Shown piece by piece: positions 8,619 through 18,052 of a stretch of DNA of 64,000 bases (position 1 is its first letter; the number at the start of each line of letters is the position of its first letter). The notes under the pieces were generated by a model. It was given only the letters and a program-made list of their open reading frames with translations. It did no database searches and was not told the DNA's origin. Source of the stretch: Koleobacter methoxysyntrophicus (GTDB lineage Bacteria > Bacillota > Thermosediminibacteria > Koleobacterales > Koleobacteraceae); the NCBI RefSeq assembly GCF_017301615.1, contig NZ_CP059066.1:2678888-2742887 (forward strand), written 5' to 3'. A program made the position numbers and the translations under genes.

Positions 8619-9632
8619 TTAGGATAATACGGCCGATACCTTTAACAACAAAATCTCGATGGCTAATTTGGGTTCAATAACCCCTTTCTTTATTTCTACA
8701 TCAGTTTCAAGGGCAAAATTTAGGGCATGATTTAACTGTTTTAAACTAAAATTGTTCCCTTGTGTTATAGCTTTTTTTAATACAAAGGGGTGTTCTTTTA
8801 AGGTCTCTTGAATATCTTTAAAGCTTAAGCCATTTTGTAATAGTATCAAACACCTGTAAATAAGCCTTATCTGCCGTATTATCATAAATAAGATCCAGAT
8901 GGATGATTCCCCTTCCTTCAACATATCATTCAAAATGGATATGGCCCTACGGAAATCTTTCTGCCCTAAAGCATCAATCAGAAGAAAAACATTATTTTCA
9001 AGGGTTTTCCTTAAGATTGGGAGTATATCATCCTGTTTTATGAATTCCTTTTCCTCTCCCACGTATGTTATTGCTTTCTTAATTTCGCTATCTAATTCCT
9101 CCAGGTTTCTGTTAAAAGTATTTGCAAGGAAAAGAGCTGTTCTTTTATCTATTTTTTTACCTTCATGGCTGAATCTTTCTTCTATCCATCTGATAAGTGC
9201 ATTACCTTTTAGAGGTTGAAATTCTGTTACTATACCTTTTTTTTCAATGGATTTATATATTTTTTTTCTTTTGTCAACCGTTGAGGAAATAAGTATCATG
9301 CATATATGAGAGGGAAGATTCTCAATAAAATCAGTAAAAGTTTTTTCAGAATCTCGATCCCCTATAAGGGACAAAAAGTCCCTAATAACAACCACCCTTT
9401 TTTGAGAAAAAAAAGGCATTGTTTCTGCCAAAGCAATTATATCTTCTAATTCTTCATCTTTTCCTTCTACCAGCGAATAATTCATTTCGTCAACTTCTTT
9501 TTTTACAAGGGTTTTACGAATAAAATTAACAATTTCTCTTATTAAAATCTCCTCACTACCATAAAAAAGATATAGGTTTCTTAAATTCCCCGATTTAATC
9601 TCCTTAATTAGTTCAACATAGCCCATATCCAT
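8619..9632 (-). CDS. holA: DNA polymerase III delta subunit (HolA)
   Basis: A 337-residue clamp-loader delta subunit: an N-terminal DNA_pol3_delta fold (LYLFYGSEEILIREI) and a helical C-terminus. It opens the beta clamp during loading by the delta/delta-prime/DnaX complex. I placed the start at the ATG at 9632, 9 bases after GGAAAGG; an upstream ATG at 9656 is weaker. It is near comEC and upstream of no other gene, a common arrangement (comEC-holA) in Firmicutes. Confidence 0.9.
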   Translation of the reverse strand: MDMGYVELIKEIKSGNLRNLYLFYGSEEILIREIVNFIRKTLVKKEVDEMNYSLVEGKDEELEDIIALAETMPFFSQKRVVVIRDFLSLIGDRDSEKTFTDFIENLPSHICMILISSTVDKRKKIYKSIEKKGIVTEFQPLKGNALIRWIEERFSHEGKKIDKRTALFLANTFNRNLEELDSEIKKAITYVGEEKEFIKQDDILPILRKTLENNVFLLIDALGQKDFRRAISILNDMLKEGESSIWILFMIIRQIRLIYRCLILLQNGLSFKDIQETLKEHPFVLKKAITQGNNFSLKQLNHALNFALETDVEIKKGVIEPKLAIEILLLKVSAVLS

Positions 9633-9776
9633 CACCGTTAACCTTTCCATTAACATCTCATTTACTTTAGATATATTGTACTATAGCAAATTATATATGT
9701 AAAGGAATTAAGAGTTATCCAGATATGGCAATTATCCTGAAGGCAGGTTATTTTTAATAAGCCCTCTGAAAGGATT

Positions 9777-12107
9777 TCACCTGTCAACGGTAGTTTTTAC
9801 AACAATTCCCTCCCCGTCAGTTCTTATAGTTATCCCTCCATCGAGGTCTGTTCTATAAACTCGAGCCCCTGTATGCTCTAATCTTTCAATTACCCCTTCA
9901 TGGGGATGACCAAAGGCATTATTTCTACCAACTGATATAATAGCATATTTGGGATTCACTTCCTTTATAAATGAAGGTGTTGATGATGTTATGCTGCCGT
10001 GATGAGGAACTTTCAATACTGTAGAGTCCAAAGAGTATCCCAACTGCAATATTTTACCCTCTGCTTCCTTTTCGATATCACCGGTAAATAGAAAGGATAT
10101 ATTTCTGTAAATCATCTTTAAAACAAGTGAATTATTGTTTTCATCTCCTGGGCCTTTATGTTCAATATCATCAGGATGAAAGACATAAAAAAACAAATCA
10201 TCGTCTATTTTAAAATAGTCCCCTTTTTTCAAGGTTATAACAGGTATATTGAGTTTTGTAATCTTTTTTAGCAGCTCATTGTAATTTTTGCTCAAAACCT
10301 TCTGTGGGGCTTGTATAAAATAATCCACTCTGATTTCATCAAGAACAGGAATCATGCCTTTTATATGATCATCATGAATATGGGACATAATCATTATATC
10401 CAGTTTTTTTACACCCTTATATTTTAAAAAGGGCAAAATCACATCCCGGCCTATATCAAAATCACCAGAATAATAATCGGGAAGGCCGCCGCTATCAATC
10501 ATAATATGTCGACCCTCCGGGGTCTTTATGTAAATAGCATCCCCCTGGCCTACATCAATAAAGGTAACCTCCAGCAGTGAATCATTAAATATAATAATAA
10601 ACCATACGACAAATACTGTTAAAATCAAACCTAAAACAAAACCCTTCTTATATCTCAAAAAAACGGATAGAAAAGCAATATAATATGAACATATCAACAT
10701 TATTGAAGGTAATGGAATGCTAACGCTGGAAAAAGGAAGGGAACTGAAAAATAGGGCTAAATTTATTACCGTTTTTATAAGAAAACTATTAAAAACAGCT
10801 ATTAAACTACCAAGGGGCAAAAATATAAATGCCGCAGAAATCGATAAAAAGCCTAAAACGATGATTAGTCCCATAAGGGGTAATACCAGCAGATTGGTAA
10901 AAACAAAAATAAGGGAAATATTCCCAAAATAATAAGCTATAAGGGGGAGAATTCCCAGCTGGGCAGAAAAGGTAACTGAAGTTAAATCTGCTATCCTGTC
11001 AGGTAAAAATCTCAACAATCCTTTTATTTTAGGAAAGGATATAATTATTCCCATGGTTGCTCCAAAAGACAGTTGAAATCCCGGCATAAATAGGGCAAGG
11101 GGGTTTATGATGAGAATAATCAGAGCAGCAGCTGAAAGGCTTGTCAGATAGTCCCTTTCCTTTCCGAATTCTATACCCAGAAGCGTAATAACGCTCATAA
11201 TTCCAGCTCTTACTACAGAAGGTTTCCCTCCTACCATAATAGTGTAAAGTATGATTCCTAAAGTCGTTATTATTAAAGCTGGAACCCTCTGCCCAACTTT
11301 CCTTGAAATAAAATATAACAACGCCACAATAAATCCCACATGTAGCCCTGAAATGGCCAATATATGATATATTCCGCTATCGCTAAAGGCCTTTATAATT
11401 ACCGGCGATACTTCTCCCCTCATACCCAAAATGATACCCGATAGAACGGTTCCTTCCTCACAGGGGTATAGCTCTTTAATCATCCCTGATATTTTTTCTT
11501 TATATTTGTATATAACAGTTTTTAATGGATTGGAATATCTTTTCCCCAGGAAATTAATGTCATACTCCCGGACATATAGATTACCACAAATCCCCCTGGC
11601 CAATAGGTAGTCCTTATAATTAAACCCTCCCGGATTGCGCTTACCTGCCGGGAGAAACAGGGTGCCCCTAACGCTCAAATGATCGCCATATTGATAAATC
11701 CTGCTACCTTCTTTAAATTCAGTTTTTACCTGTATATTACCATTAACTATATATCTTTTATTATTTTCTACAGCCCTATGGGTCTTTAAAATATATACGA
11801 CTTCCGCTTCTTTTATCAAAGGCTCTTCTACGACAGTCCCTTCTACCAATATTTCCTTTCCGGAAAATTCAATTATATTCCCTTCTCTCAAATAAATAGA
11901 TGTATTTACAGCGAATATCCCGCAAAAAATTATTATAAAGGGAAAAATATACGAGTGTCCTTTAGGTTTCCTTAAAAGAACAATGGCATATATTATCAAT
12001 CCAGCAAAAAGAATGATAAAAGAAGGGATAACGGGTAAATAAATAAACCTACCCATTACTATACCAAATATATAAAGTATTGTTATTTTTATCAGACTTC
12101 GTCTCAT
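9777..12107 (-). CDS. comEC: ComEC/Rec2-type DNA internalization channel with MBL domain
   Basis: A 776-residue protein with N-terminal membrane helices and a DUF4131-like extracellular region, the Competence membrane domain (about 220-490, with GLHVGFIVALL), and a C-terminal metallo-beta-lactamase domain with MSHIHDDHIKG and VPHHGS metal ligands. It forms the inner-membrane channel for single-stranded DNA during transformation; the MBL domain is thought to degrade the other strand. The start is the ATG at 12107 with GGAG 7 bases upstream; an extension to 12185 overlaps an upstream terminator. comEA is present elsewhere in the window. Confidence 0.93.
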   Translation of the reverse strand: MRRSLIKITILYIFGIVMGRFIYLPVIPSFIILFAGLIIYAIVLLRKPKGHSYIFPFIIIFCGIFAVNTSIYLREGNIIEFSGKEILVEGTVVEEPLIKEAEVVYILKTHRAVENNKRYIVNGNIQVKTEFKEGSRIYQYGDHLSVRGTLFLPAGKRNPGGFNYKDYLLARGICGNLYVREYDINFLGKRYSNPLKTVIYKYKEKISGMIKELYPCEEGTVLSGIILGMRGEVSPVIIKAFSDSGIYHILAISGLHVGFIVALLYFISRKVGQRVPALIITTLGIILYTIMVGGKPSVVRAGIMSVITLLGIEFGKERDYLTSLSAAALIILIINPLALFMPGFQLSFGATMGIIISFPKIKGLLRFLPDRIADLTSVTFSAQLGILPLIAYYFGNISLIFVFTNLLVLPLMGLIIVLGFLSISAAFIFLPLGSLIAVFNSFLIKTVINLALFFSSLPFSSVSIPLPSIMLICSYYIAFLSVFLRYKKGFVLGLILTVFVVWFIIIFNDSLLEVTFIDVGQGDAIYIKTPEGRHIMIDSGGLPDYYSGDFDIGRDVILPFLKYKGVKKLDIMIMSHIHDDHIKGMIPVLDEIRVDYFIQAPQKVLSKNYNELLKKITKLNIPVITLKKGDYFKIDDDLFFYVFHPDDIEHKGPGDENNNSLVLKMIYRNISFLFTGDIEKEAEGKILQLGYSLDSTVLKVPHHGSITSSTPSFIKEVNPKYAIISVGRNNAFGHPHEGVIERLEHTGARVYRTDLDGGITIRTDGEGIVVKTTVDR

Positions 12108-12167
12108 GTTCTTTCTCCAAAAAGACTTTTTCCTTTTTATTCTATCATAAGGACATAAAAAATTGTA

Positions 12168-12205
12168 TAAAAAAATCTGCCTCACTAAAATAGGGGCAGA
12201 ATTCT
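12168..12205 (-). terminator. Terminator after the small gene upstream of comEC
   Basis: On the minus strand ATTCTGCC pairs with GGCAGAT, with a 13-base loop, followed by seven T. It separates the 66-residue gene from comEC. Confidence 0.7.
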
Positions 12206-12207
12206 TT

Positions 12208-12408
12208 TTATTTTACTATGAAATAACAGGCATCGATATCATCCTGTTTCGCCCTGGGCAGTTTAATCCTTAGTTCATTTACGATTTCCTCACTAATTTC
12301 TAGGTTTTTATCACCCAAAATCCTGTGACATACTATTTTACTTGCAAAGGATTCTTTGTGAGACTGAACAAAGGAAATAATCTCCTGTATTTTTCTTTCT
12401 CTTTCCAA
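12208..12408 (-). CDS. Small protein of unknown function (66 aa)
   Basis: A charged, mostly helical 66-residue protein ending DDIDACYFIVK. A TTG at 12408 has AGAGGTG 9 bases upstream and is preferred over a GTG at 12420 that overlaps the ribosome-binding site. It has two cysteines, no membrane segment, and its own terminator. I do not recognise the family. Confidence 0.6.
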   Translation of the reverse strand: MERERKIQEIISFVQSHKESFASKIVCHRILGDKNLEISEEIVNELRIKLPRAKQDDIDACYFIVK

Positions 12409-12621
12409 ATTATGCCACACCTCTTTCTGTTTTATTTTTTAATTTTTTCTGGGCCGTTTTGGCCAAAATAAAAATCTTTTCGGTAAATTAGCCGTTGTCT
12501 TATACAGAGTTTCTTCTCTTTATAGTTCTACTTTTTTTATGTTTTTATTCCTCTGAATAAATCATAATAAAAATCGGAAAAATAGAAATAACATCGATTC
12601 ATTTAAACGTGAGGTGATGAT

Positions 12622-12819
12622 ATGGCAAGTCCTCATCAACTAAAGGCAGTAGCCCAATCCTGCCCCGAGTATATCTATGTAGGAAATGTAAGAAACGGTC
12701 TCTCCGCTTTATTAAATGAAAGCACAGATGTAAGATGTGATACATGTATTCACTGGGAAGACGGCAGATGTAATATAAATATCTACGATAATATACTTAC
12801 AAGTCTCGACCAAACCTGA
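12622..12819 (+). CDS. Small Cys-containing protein of unknown function (65 aa)
   Basis: Starts MASPHQLKAVAQSC with GAGGTGATG upstream. The second half has CDTCIHWEDGRC, a CxxC plus a third Cys seven residues on, which could bind metal or an Fe-S cluster. I do not recognise a named family. It is followed by an interrupted small frame and a terminator, so the two probably share a transcript. Confidence 0.7.
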   Translation: MASPHQLKAVAQSCPEYIYVGNVRNGLSALLNESTDVRCDTCIHWEDGRCNINIYDNILTSLDQT

Positions 12820-12833
12820 AAGGAAGTATAAAA

Positions 12834-13010
12834 ATGCCGAATAGAAAAGGTGTTTCACATAACGATAAGAACTTCAACAGGAAATCATTTAACGGTGAAT
12901 TATAACCCCAACCTAGGGAAATTAAATCTCAGGAAGCTCAACTGGAAAGCACCCATGACCACGGAGGTAGAAGGGATCACAAATTAAAAATGGAAGAAAA
13001 AACAGATTGA
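12834..13010 (+). pseudogene. Small frame interrupted by an in-frame TAA (58 codons in all)
   Basis: An ATG with AAAGGAAG 7 bases upstream opens a 23-codon frame (MPNRKGVSHNDKN...) ending in TAA at 12903-12905. The same frame then stays open for 34 codons to TGA at 13008. Both halves are hydrophilic and similarly composed, which suggests one small protein split by a nonsense change. It could instead be a real 23-residue peptide followed by chance coding. Confidence 0.45.
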
Positions 13011-13045
13011 ACCGCCCAACATGGGTAGTTCAATCTGTTTTCATT
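13004..13045 (+). terminator. Terminator after the small Cys-protein transcript
   Basis: AGATTGAAC pairs with GTTCAATCT, with an inner CCCA/TGGG, followed by a T-rich run. Confidence 0.8.
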
Positions 13046-13109
13046 TATATTAAAGGATCTTTAAATATTTTTATTGAATATATATCAAAAAAATGAAAGG
13101 ATGATATTT

Positions 13110-13952
13110 GTGGAAGGTTTTAATATGTTTTTTAATCTGTTTTTCCTTTTCTTTATTCTTTCTTCCCTGATACCTATGATAAAACAGAGGAATCTGGAAA
13201 TGAATAGAATCAGGTTAATGCAGCAGTTTGAAAGAAAACGGGGTTCGAGATTTATTTCCTTGATCCACCGTCAGGAAGCTCTGTCCTTTTTAGGTTTTCC
13301 CATTTCGAAATACATTACTATCGAAGATTCGGAACAGATACTAAGAGCAATAAGACTTACGCCTCCTGATATGCCTATAGATATCTTGCTTCATACGCCT
13401 GGAGGTCTTGTTTTAGCTTCTGAACAGATTGCTCATGCCCTTTGGCGCCATCCCGCTAAAGTAACCGTATATGTGCCCCATTATGCTATGTCAGGGGGGA
13501 CATTAATAGCCCTTGCCGCTGATGAAATAATAATGGATGAAAATGCAGTTTTAGGCCCTGTGGACCCGCAAATCGGAAAATATCCCGCTGTCTCTATATT
13601 AAAGGTAATGCAAACTAAAGATAAAAATAAAATAGATGATGAAACCCTTATCCTGGCCGATATAGCAGAAAAGGCCGTAAGGCAGGTGGAAGAAAGGGTA
13701 TATAACCTCGTAAAAGATAAGATCCCTGAGGATAAAGCGAAAGCATTGGCTGCAAAACTGTCAAGGGGAGAGTGGACCCACGATTATCCTATTACCTGTG
13801 ATCAGCTGGCAGAATTAGGATTCCCTATATGCGATAAGCTCCCAAAGGAAATTTATGACCTCATGGATTACTATCCCCAGCCTCCCCAGCGCAGGCCATC
13901 TACCCAGTATATTCCTGTCCCCTATTTCGATAGAAAGGATTCTATAGGCTGA
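13110..13952 (+). CDS. SDH-family Clp-fold membrane serine protease-like protein
   Basis: A 280-residue protein with one N-terminal membrane helix and a ClpP/SppA-like crotonase-type domain: LLHTPGGLV (oxyanion-type glycine loop), YAMSGGTLIAL (candidate catalytic Ser in SGG) and LGPVDPQIG. This matches the SDH_sah family of periplasmic-type serine protease homologues. Substrate and role are unknown; membrane-protein quality control is a guess. The GTG start at 13110 has AAAGGATG upstream. Its C-terminal tail is Pro/Gln-rich. It ends at a bidirectional terminator convergent with the TRAP permease. Confidence 0.8.
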   Translation: MEGFNMFFNLFFLFFILSSLIPMIKQRNLEMNRIRLMQQFERKRGSRFISLIHRQEALSFLGFPISKYITIEDSEQILRAIRLTPPDMPIDILLHTPGGLVLASEQIAHALWRHPAKVTVYVPHYAMSGGTLIALAADEIIMDENAVLGPVDPQIGKYPAVSILKVMQTKDKNKIDDETLILADIAEKAVRQVEERVYNLVKDKIPEDKAKALAAKLSRGEWTHDYPITCDQLAELGFPICDKLPKEIYDLMDYYPQPPQRRPSTQYIPVPYFDRKDSIG

Positions 13953-13966
13953 GATAAAAGTATAAA

Positions 13967-13998
13967 AAAACCTTCCGCAAGGAATTCCGGAAGGTTTT
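13967..13998. terminator. Bidirectional terminator
   Basis: AAAACCTTCCG and CGGAAGGTTTT form an 11-bp stem with A/T flanks on both sides, between two convergent genes. Confidence 0.85.
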
Positions 13999-14007
13999 TA
14001 CTTTTTA

Positions 14008-15981
14008 TTATGTGGTTACTTTTACTTTCTTTCTGCCTTTTAAATGTCTTGGTATTCTGGGACGCTGGATAAAGTAGATCAAAATCATGAGAATAAGACC
14101 TACAAGGTTTGATATTTTTTCCGGGTGTACCAGGAATAATCCTGCGATAAACAGGACAATTCTTTCCCATGCCCTACAGTTTGCTACAAAGAATCCCGAA
14201 ATAGCTCCTCCAATGGCTATCATTCCGATAATTGCTGTTATAACAGCCACCAATACCGTTGTAAAAGTAGCATTAACCAATACAAGCACCGGAGAAGTTG
14301 CAAATATAAAGGGTATAATATAAGCAGCAAAGGCTATTTTAAAGGATTCGAAACCAGTTTTAAAAGGGTTTGACCCTGCAATACCGGAACCCGCAAAAGC
14401 TGCAAGAGCAACAGGGGGAGTAATATCGGCAATTATACCGAAATAGAAAACGAATAAGTGAGCAGCTATTAATGGTACTCCTAAGGTTACGAGAGCCGGT
14501 GCTGCTACCGTCGCCTGAATGATATAGTTTGCAGAAGTCGGAACTCCCATGCCTAGAATAATAGAAGCTATCATAGTAAACAGCATCGTTACATAAAGAT
14601 TGCCACCTGAAATCTGAATTATCCCATTGGCAAACTTAATACCAAGGCCTGAAAGGGTAACTATTCCAACAATAATACCTGCAGTTGCACAAGCAAGGGC
14701 TACACCAATGGCTGACCTGGCTCCATTTTCAAGGGCTTCTAGAATGTCTCTAAAACTCATTCTGGTATCAGGCCTGATATAGCTTACAGCAATCGTCATA
14801 AGGATTCCATAAAAGGCTGCCTTCATAGGAGTCTGGCCTTTAACGAGAAAATATACTATACCAAATATAGGCAATGCAAGGAACCATTTTTGTTTTAAAA
14901 GCCTGATCCAGTCAGGTAACTGACTCCTGTCAAGACCTCTTAATCCTGACTTTGTGGCTTCAAGATGAACCATAACAAATATGCCAGTAAAATACAGCAA
15001 GGCAGGGATAGCTGCCGATGCCGCAATGGTTAAATACGGGAAATTTGTAAATTCTACCATAATAAAAGCGGCCGCACCCATTATAGGAGGCATTAACTGA
15101 CCTCCTGTTGAAGCAGCTGCTTCAACGGCTGCTGCAAATTCCTTTCTATAGCCCACACTTTTCATCAAAGGTATTGTAATTGATCCGGTTCCAACAGTAT
15201 TGGCAACAGAGCTGCCGGTAACAGTGCCTTGACTGGCACTGGCTACAACGGCTGCTTTAGCCGGTCCTCCGGTTGCTCCGCCTGTTATACCTAAAGCAAG
15301 GTCAGTTAACCAGTCCCCTATCTTGGTTTTCTTCAAAAAGGCTGCAAATACCAGAAAGAGGAATATAAACGTTGCCGAAACGGATGTTGGAATGCCTAAA
15401 ATAGATTCTGTGCTTAACCATCCGTAAGTAGCAATTCTATGGATGCTATAACCCCTGTGGGCGAGAAAACCGGGGAATAATTTCCCGAAATATGCATATA
15501 TCAGGAAAAAAGATGCAAGCGCAACTATTACGGGCCCTACTACCCTTCTTGTAGCTTCTAGGACCAGAAGAATTGCAATAATGGAAATATACATATCTGT
15601 TGACGTATATGCGCCGGCACTATGCATTAGCCTTTGATAGTGGATAATATGGTAGCTTGTTACTACTACAGATAGAAAAGCGAGTATATAGTCATAGAAA
15701 GGGATCCTGTTGCTTTTGTCATTTCTGTTGAAGGGATATAACAAATACGTCAGCATAAGAGCAAAACCGACATGGGGAGCCCTTTGTAGGGTAGAAGGAA
15801 ATACTCCAAAGGCCGCAGTATACAGCTGGAATAAAGCCCATACAATTGCTATAAAGGTTATTACTTTTTTCCAGTTATTTGTAAATCGGCGATAGCTGTA
15901 TTCTCTATCATATTTTGCCATTAATTCTTCTTGATCAATTATCTCCTCCTGCAGGTTATTTGGTTTGTTTTCTTTATCCAT
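14008..15981 (-). CDS. TRAP transporter fused permease (TAXI type)
   Basis: A 657-residue polytopic membrane protein combining the small (4TM) and large (DctM-like) TRAP subunits, as is usual for TAXI systems. Conserved stretches include GTVTGSSVANTVGTGSITIP and GQLMPPIMGAAAF, which belong to the large-subunit transport core. It imports a solute delivered by the TAXI receptor using an ion gradient. GGAGG lies 7 bases before the ATG, and its start overlaps the end of the DUF1850 gene. Glutamate or a related amino/organic acid is a possible substrate (see the nearby GlnK/GlnL-like system). Confidence 0.92.
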   Translation of the reverse strand: MDKENKPNNLQEEIIDQEELMAKYDREYSYRRFTNNWKKVITFIAIVWALFQLYTAAFGVFPSTLQRAPHVGFALMLTYLLYPFNRNDKSNRIPFYDYILAFLSVVVTSYHIIHYQRLMHSAGAYTSTDMYISIIAILLVLEATRRVVGPVIVALASFFLIYAYFGKLFPGFLAHRGYSIHRIATYGWLSTESILGIPTSVSATFIFLFLVFAAFLKKTKIGDWLTDLALGITGGATGGPAKAAVVASASQGTVTGSSVANTVGTGSITIPLMKSVGYRKEFAAAVEAAASTGGQLMPPIMGAAAFIMVEFTNFPYLTIAASAAIPALLYFTGIFVMVHLEATKSGLRGLDRSQLPDWIRLLKQKWFLALPIFGIVYFLVKGQTPMKAAFYGILMTIAVSYIRPDTRMSFRDILEALENGARSAIGVALACATAGIIVGIVTLSGLGIKFANGIIQISGGNLYVTMLFTMIASIILGMGVPTSANYIIQATVAAPALVTLGVPLIAAHLFVFYFGIIADITPPVALAAFAGSGIAGSNPFKTGFESFKIAFAAYIIPFIFATSPVLVLVNATFTTVLVAVITAIIGMIAIGGAISGFFVANCRAWERIVLFIAGLFLVHPEKISNLVGLILMILIYFIQRPRIPRHLKGRKKVKVTT

Positions 15982-16484
15982 ATTACTGCCTCCTCTCTAA
16001 TGTAATTCAAAAGGGGCTCCTTCCTGACAATAATCTTCACAAGGCCGCCGGGCCTGTAAAGCTCTTTAAGAACAATTTCGTCATCTCTGAAATAAAGGGT
16101 GTGATTCGAAATTACCATACCTATTCTTACAAGAAGCTCGTCGAAAAATGTATTATAATTATAAACCCTGAATATCCCATCCTTTATCTCCCATTTTGTA
16201 GATCCTTCCGGATAAGCCGGAAGGTTGGGGCTATTTGTATTGAATATCATCTCATAGATACTAATTTTTAAATCATCGGTTATTTCATAAGTTTCAATAA
16301 CTGGCTGTCGACTTATAGAGTGAATCCATTTTACCGTAAATTTATCGCCCGGCCTCGTTAAATTATGGTATAAAAGGATGCTGGTATTGTCTTTCTCCAG
16401 CGAATATACTTTAAGAGATGTAACAGAATAAAAGTTTACTAGAATTATAATGAAAATAATTAAAATTACAAATTTTTTTTGCAT
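15939..16484 (-). CDS. DUF1850 protein associated with TRAP-TAXI transporters
   Basis: A 181-residue protein with an N-terminal membrane/signal segment (FVILIIFIIILVNFYSV) and an extracytoplasmic domain with IHSISRQPVIETYEI, the DUF1850 core. Such proteins are repeatedly encoded between TAXI receptors and fused permeases; their role is not known. It overlaps the permease start by 43 bases. Confidence 0.8.
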   Translation of the reverse strand: MQKKFVILIIFIIILVNFYSVTSLKVYSLEKDNTSILLYHNLTRPGDKFTVKWIHSISRQPVIETYEITDDLKISIYEMIFNTNSPNLPAYPEGSTKWEIKDGIFRVYNYNTFFDELLVRIGMVISNHTLYFRDDEIVLKELYRPGGLVKIIVRKEPLLNYIREEAVIWIKKTNQITCRRR

Positions 16485-16493
16485 TATTTGTAA

Positions 16494-16515
16494 AGGCCGG
16501 GTTCAAACCCGGCCT
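16494..16515 (-). terminator. GC-rich hairpin between the TAXI receptor and DUF1850 genes
   Basis: AGGCCGGGTT-CA-AACCCGGCCT is a 10-bp perfect inverted repeat. On the minus strand it is followed only by TTTAC, so it may act as a partial terminator or a 3-prime stabilizing stem favouring receptor mRNA over the downstream genes. Confidence 0.6.
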
Positions 16516-16524
16516 CACCCCCTT

Positions 16525-17514
16525 TTACATCATCCCTTTTTCTTTATAGTATTTTATTGCACCGGGATGAAAGTCAGTAGTAACCCCATTTAAAGCATTT
16601 TCTAATTTGATCTGGTCTTTGCGGGCATGACCTATATCCTCTGTCTTTTCGTACATTATTTTTGCCAGCTGGTATACAAGGTCTTCATCCAGGTCTTCCC
16701 TTACATATAGAACTGCCTGAAGAGCTACAGTATGGATATCGGGATAGGGCTTCCCTTTATAACTATATGTCCCTGCAGGAATCACATGGGGAGCCACTAG
16801 AGGAAATTTTTCCTGAAGTTTTTTCAACTCATCCCCTGTAATCTCCATAAACACTATTTCTCTTGCTGTCAGAAGGTCAACTATCGCTGCACCGGGGGCT
16901 GCTATAACGTTCCATGCCGCATCAAGTTGACCGTCTTTCATCTTATTTACTGCATCTCCGAAGGTATCATAGTGGACTTCCATATCATTCAGGCTTAAAC
17001 CATATGCTTCAAATATGTGAGGAGTAGTAGCTGCAGTTCCACTCCCTACAGGACCGGGAGCTACTCTCTTCCCTTTTAAATCCCTTACAGTCTTAATACC
17101 ACTTTCCTTTAATGCTACACCCTGAATAATTTCTGGGTAGACAACACCAACTGCTCTGAAATTCTTGATTGGCTTATCAAAAGAACCCTTACCTAACCAC
17201 GCATCTTCAGCAATATTGTTCATGGCCATTACTATGTCGGCTTCACCGCTGGCAAGAAGCCGGATATTTTCAACAGATGCACCAGATGGTTGAACTGTTA
17301 CCTGAACTCCTTCGATATTTTCACTCCATACATTAGCTATAGCACCGCCTAAAGGAAAATAAGTTCCTGCTGTTCCACCAGTTGCAAAAGACAACTCTAA
17401 TTTCTTTGATTGCTGAGTTTCTCCACCACTCTCTTTTGGACCACAACCTGCCAGAGCTAGAGCCCCTATTAGCAGGCTAACAATCAAGAGTGCCACAGTC
17501 TTTTTCTTTAACAT
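16525..17514 (-). CDS. TAXI-family TRAP solute-binding lipoprotein
   Basis: A 329-residue receptor with a lipoprotein signal (LALAGC, Cys about residue 24) and the TAXI signature ATGGTAGTYFPLGGAIANV. It captures solute outside the membrane for the fused permease two genes downstream. The ATG follows AGGGGGAAA. By family knowledge the structurally studied TAXI receptor bound glutamate or glutamine, but substrates vary. First gene of a three-gene operon. Confidence 0.92.
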   Translation of the reverse strand: MLKKKTVALLIVSLLIGALALAGCGPKESGGETQQSKKLELSFATGGTAGTYFPLGGAIANVWSENIEGVQVTVQPSGASVENIRLLASGEADIVMAMNNIAEDAWLGKGSFDKPIKNFRAVGVVYPEIIQGVALKESGIKTVRDLKGKRVAPGPVGSGTAATTPHIFEAYGLSLNDMEVHYDTFGDAVNKMKDGQLDAAWNVIAAPGAAIVDLLTAREIVFMEITGDELKKLQEKFPLVAPHVIPAGTYSYKGKPYPDIHTVALQAVLYVREDLDEDLVYQLAKIMYEKTEDIGHARKDQIKLENALNGVTTDFHPGAIKYYKEKGMM

Positions 17515-18052
17515 TCTTTTTTCCCCCTTTTTAGTTTTAATTTTAAGATTCGAATAGTTTATTTTTCAATAATCACCTCCTTCTTATCTTTCGATAACAG
17601 GCAGTTTATTTCGGAATAATGAAATTTTTTATTCATAAAAGGTATTCAAATGCAATTATTCTTTTATTATTTATATTCTTCTTAACTCTTTAAATTCCTT
17701 CTATAATTTACAAAATAATCATTACTTTTTTTCTTTAATATTTTCCATGCCATAAAAGGAATTTAAAATAAATATCAATAATATCTTAATAGACATATAA
17801 TTCTTTTTTACTCATTACTACTGAAAATAACAAAAAAAATTTATATTTATAATATATTAAATATATTTTGTATTTGGATAAGTATGTCTTGGATAAGCAG
17901 AATACTCCACCGGTCGGAGACATTGCTTTTAAGTTTAAAGCATTACGGGAGTTATTCAATAAAATTTCAATGATACACCAAACTAACCCATTTTTTGATA
18001 TAATAATTATGATATACAAAAATATATTTATACTTTTTGGAGGTAATAACTA
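17515..18052. other. 538-bp AT-rich divergent intergenic region (TRAP operon / sensor kinase)
   Basis: It holds the leaders of both divergent operons. On the minus strand a strong GGAGGTGATT site at 17580-17571 precedes a TTG-initiated 8-codon frame (17569-17543) upstream of the TAXI receptor, a possible leader peptide. TTGGATAAG occurs twice at about 17872-17898. I see no riboswitch or clear operator. Confidence 0.45.
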
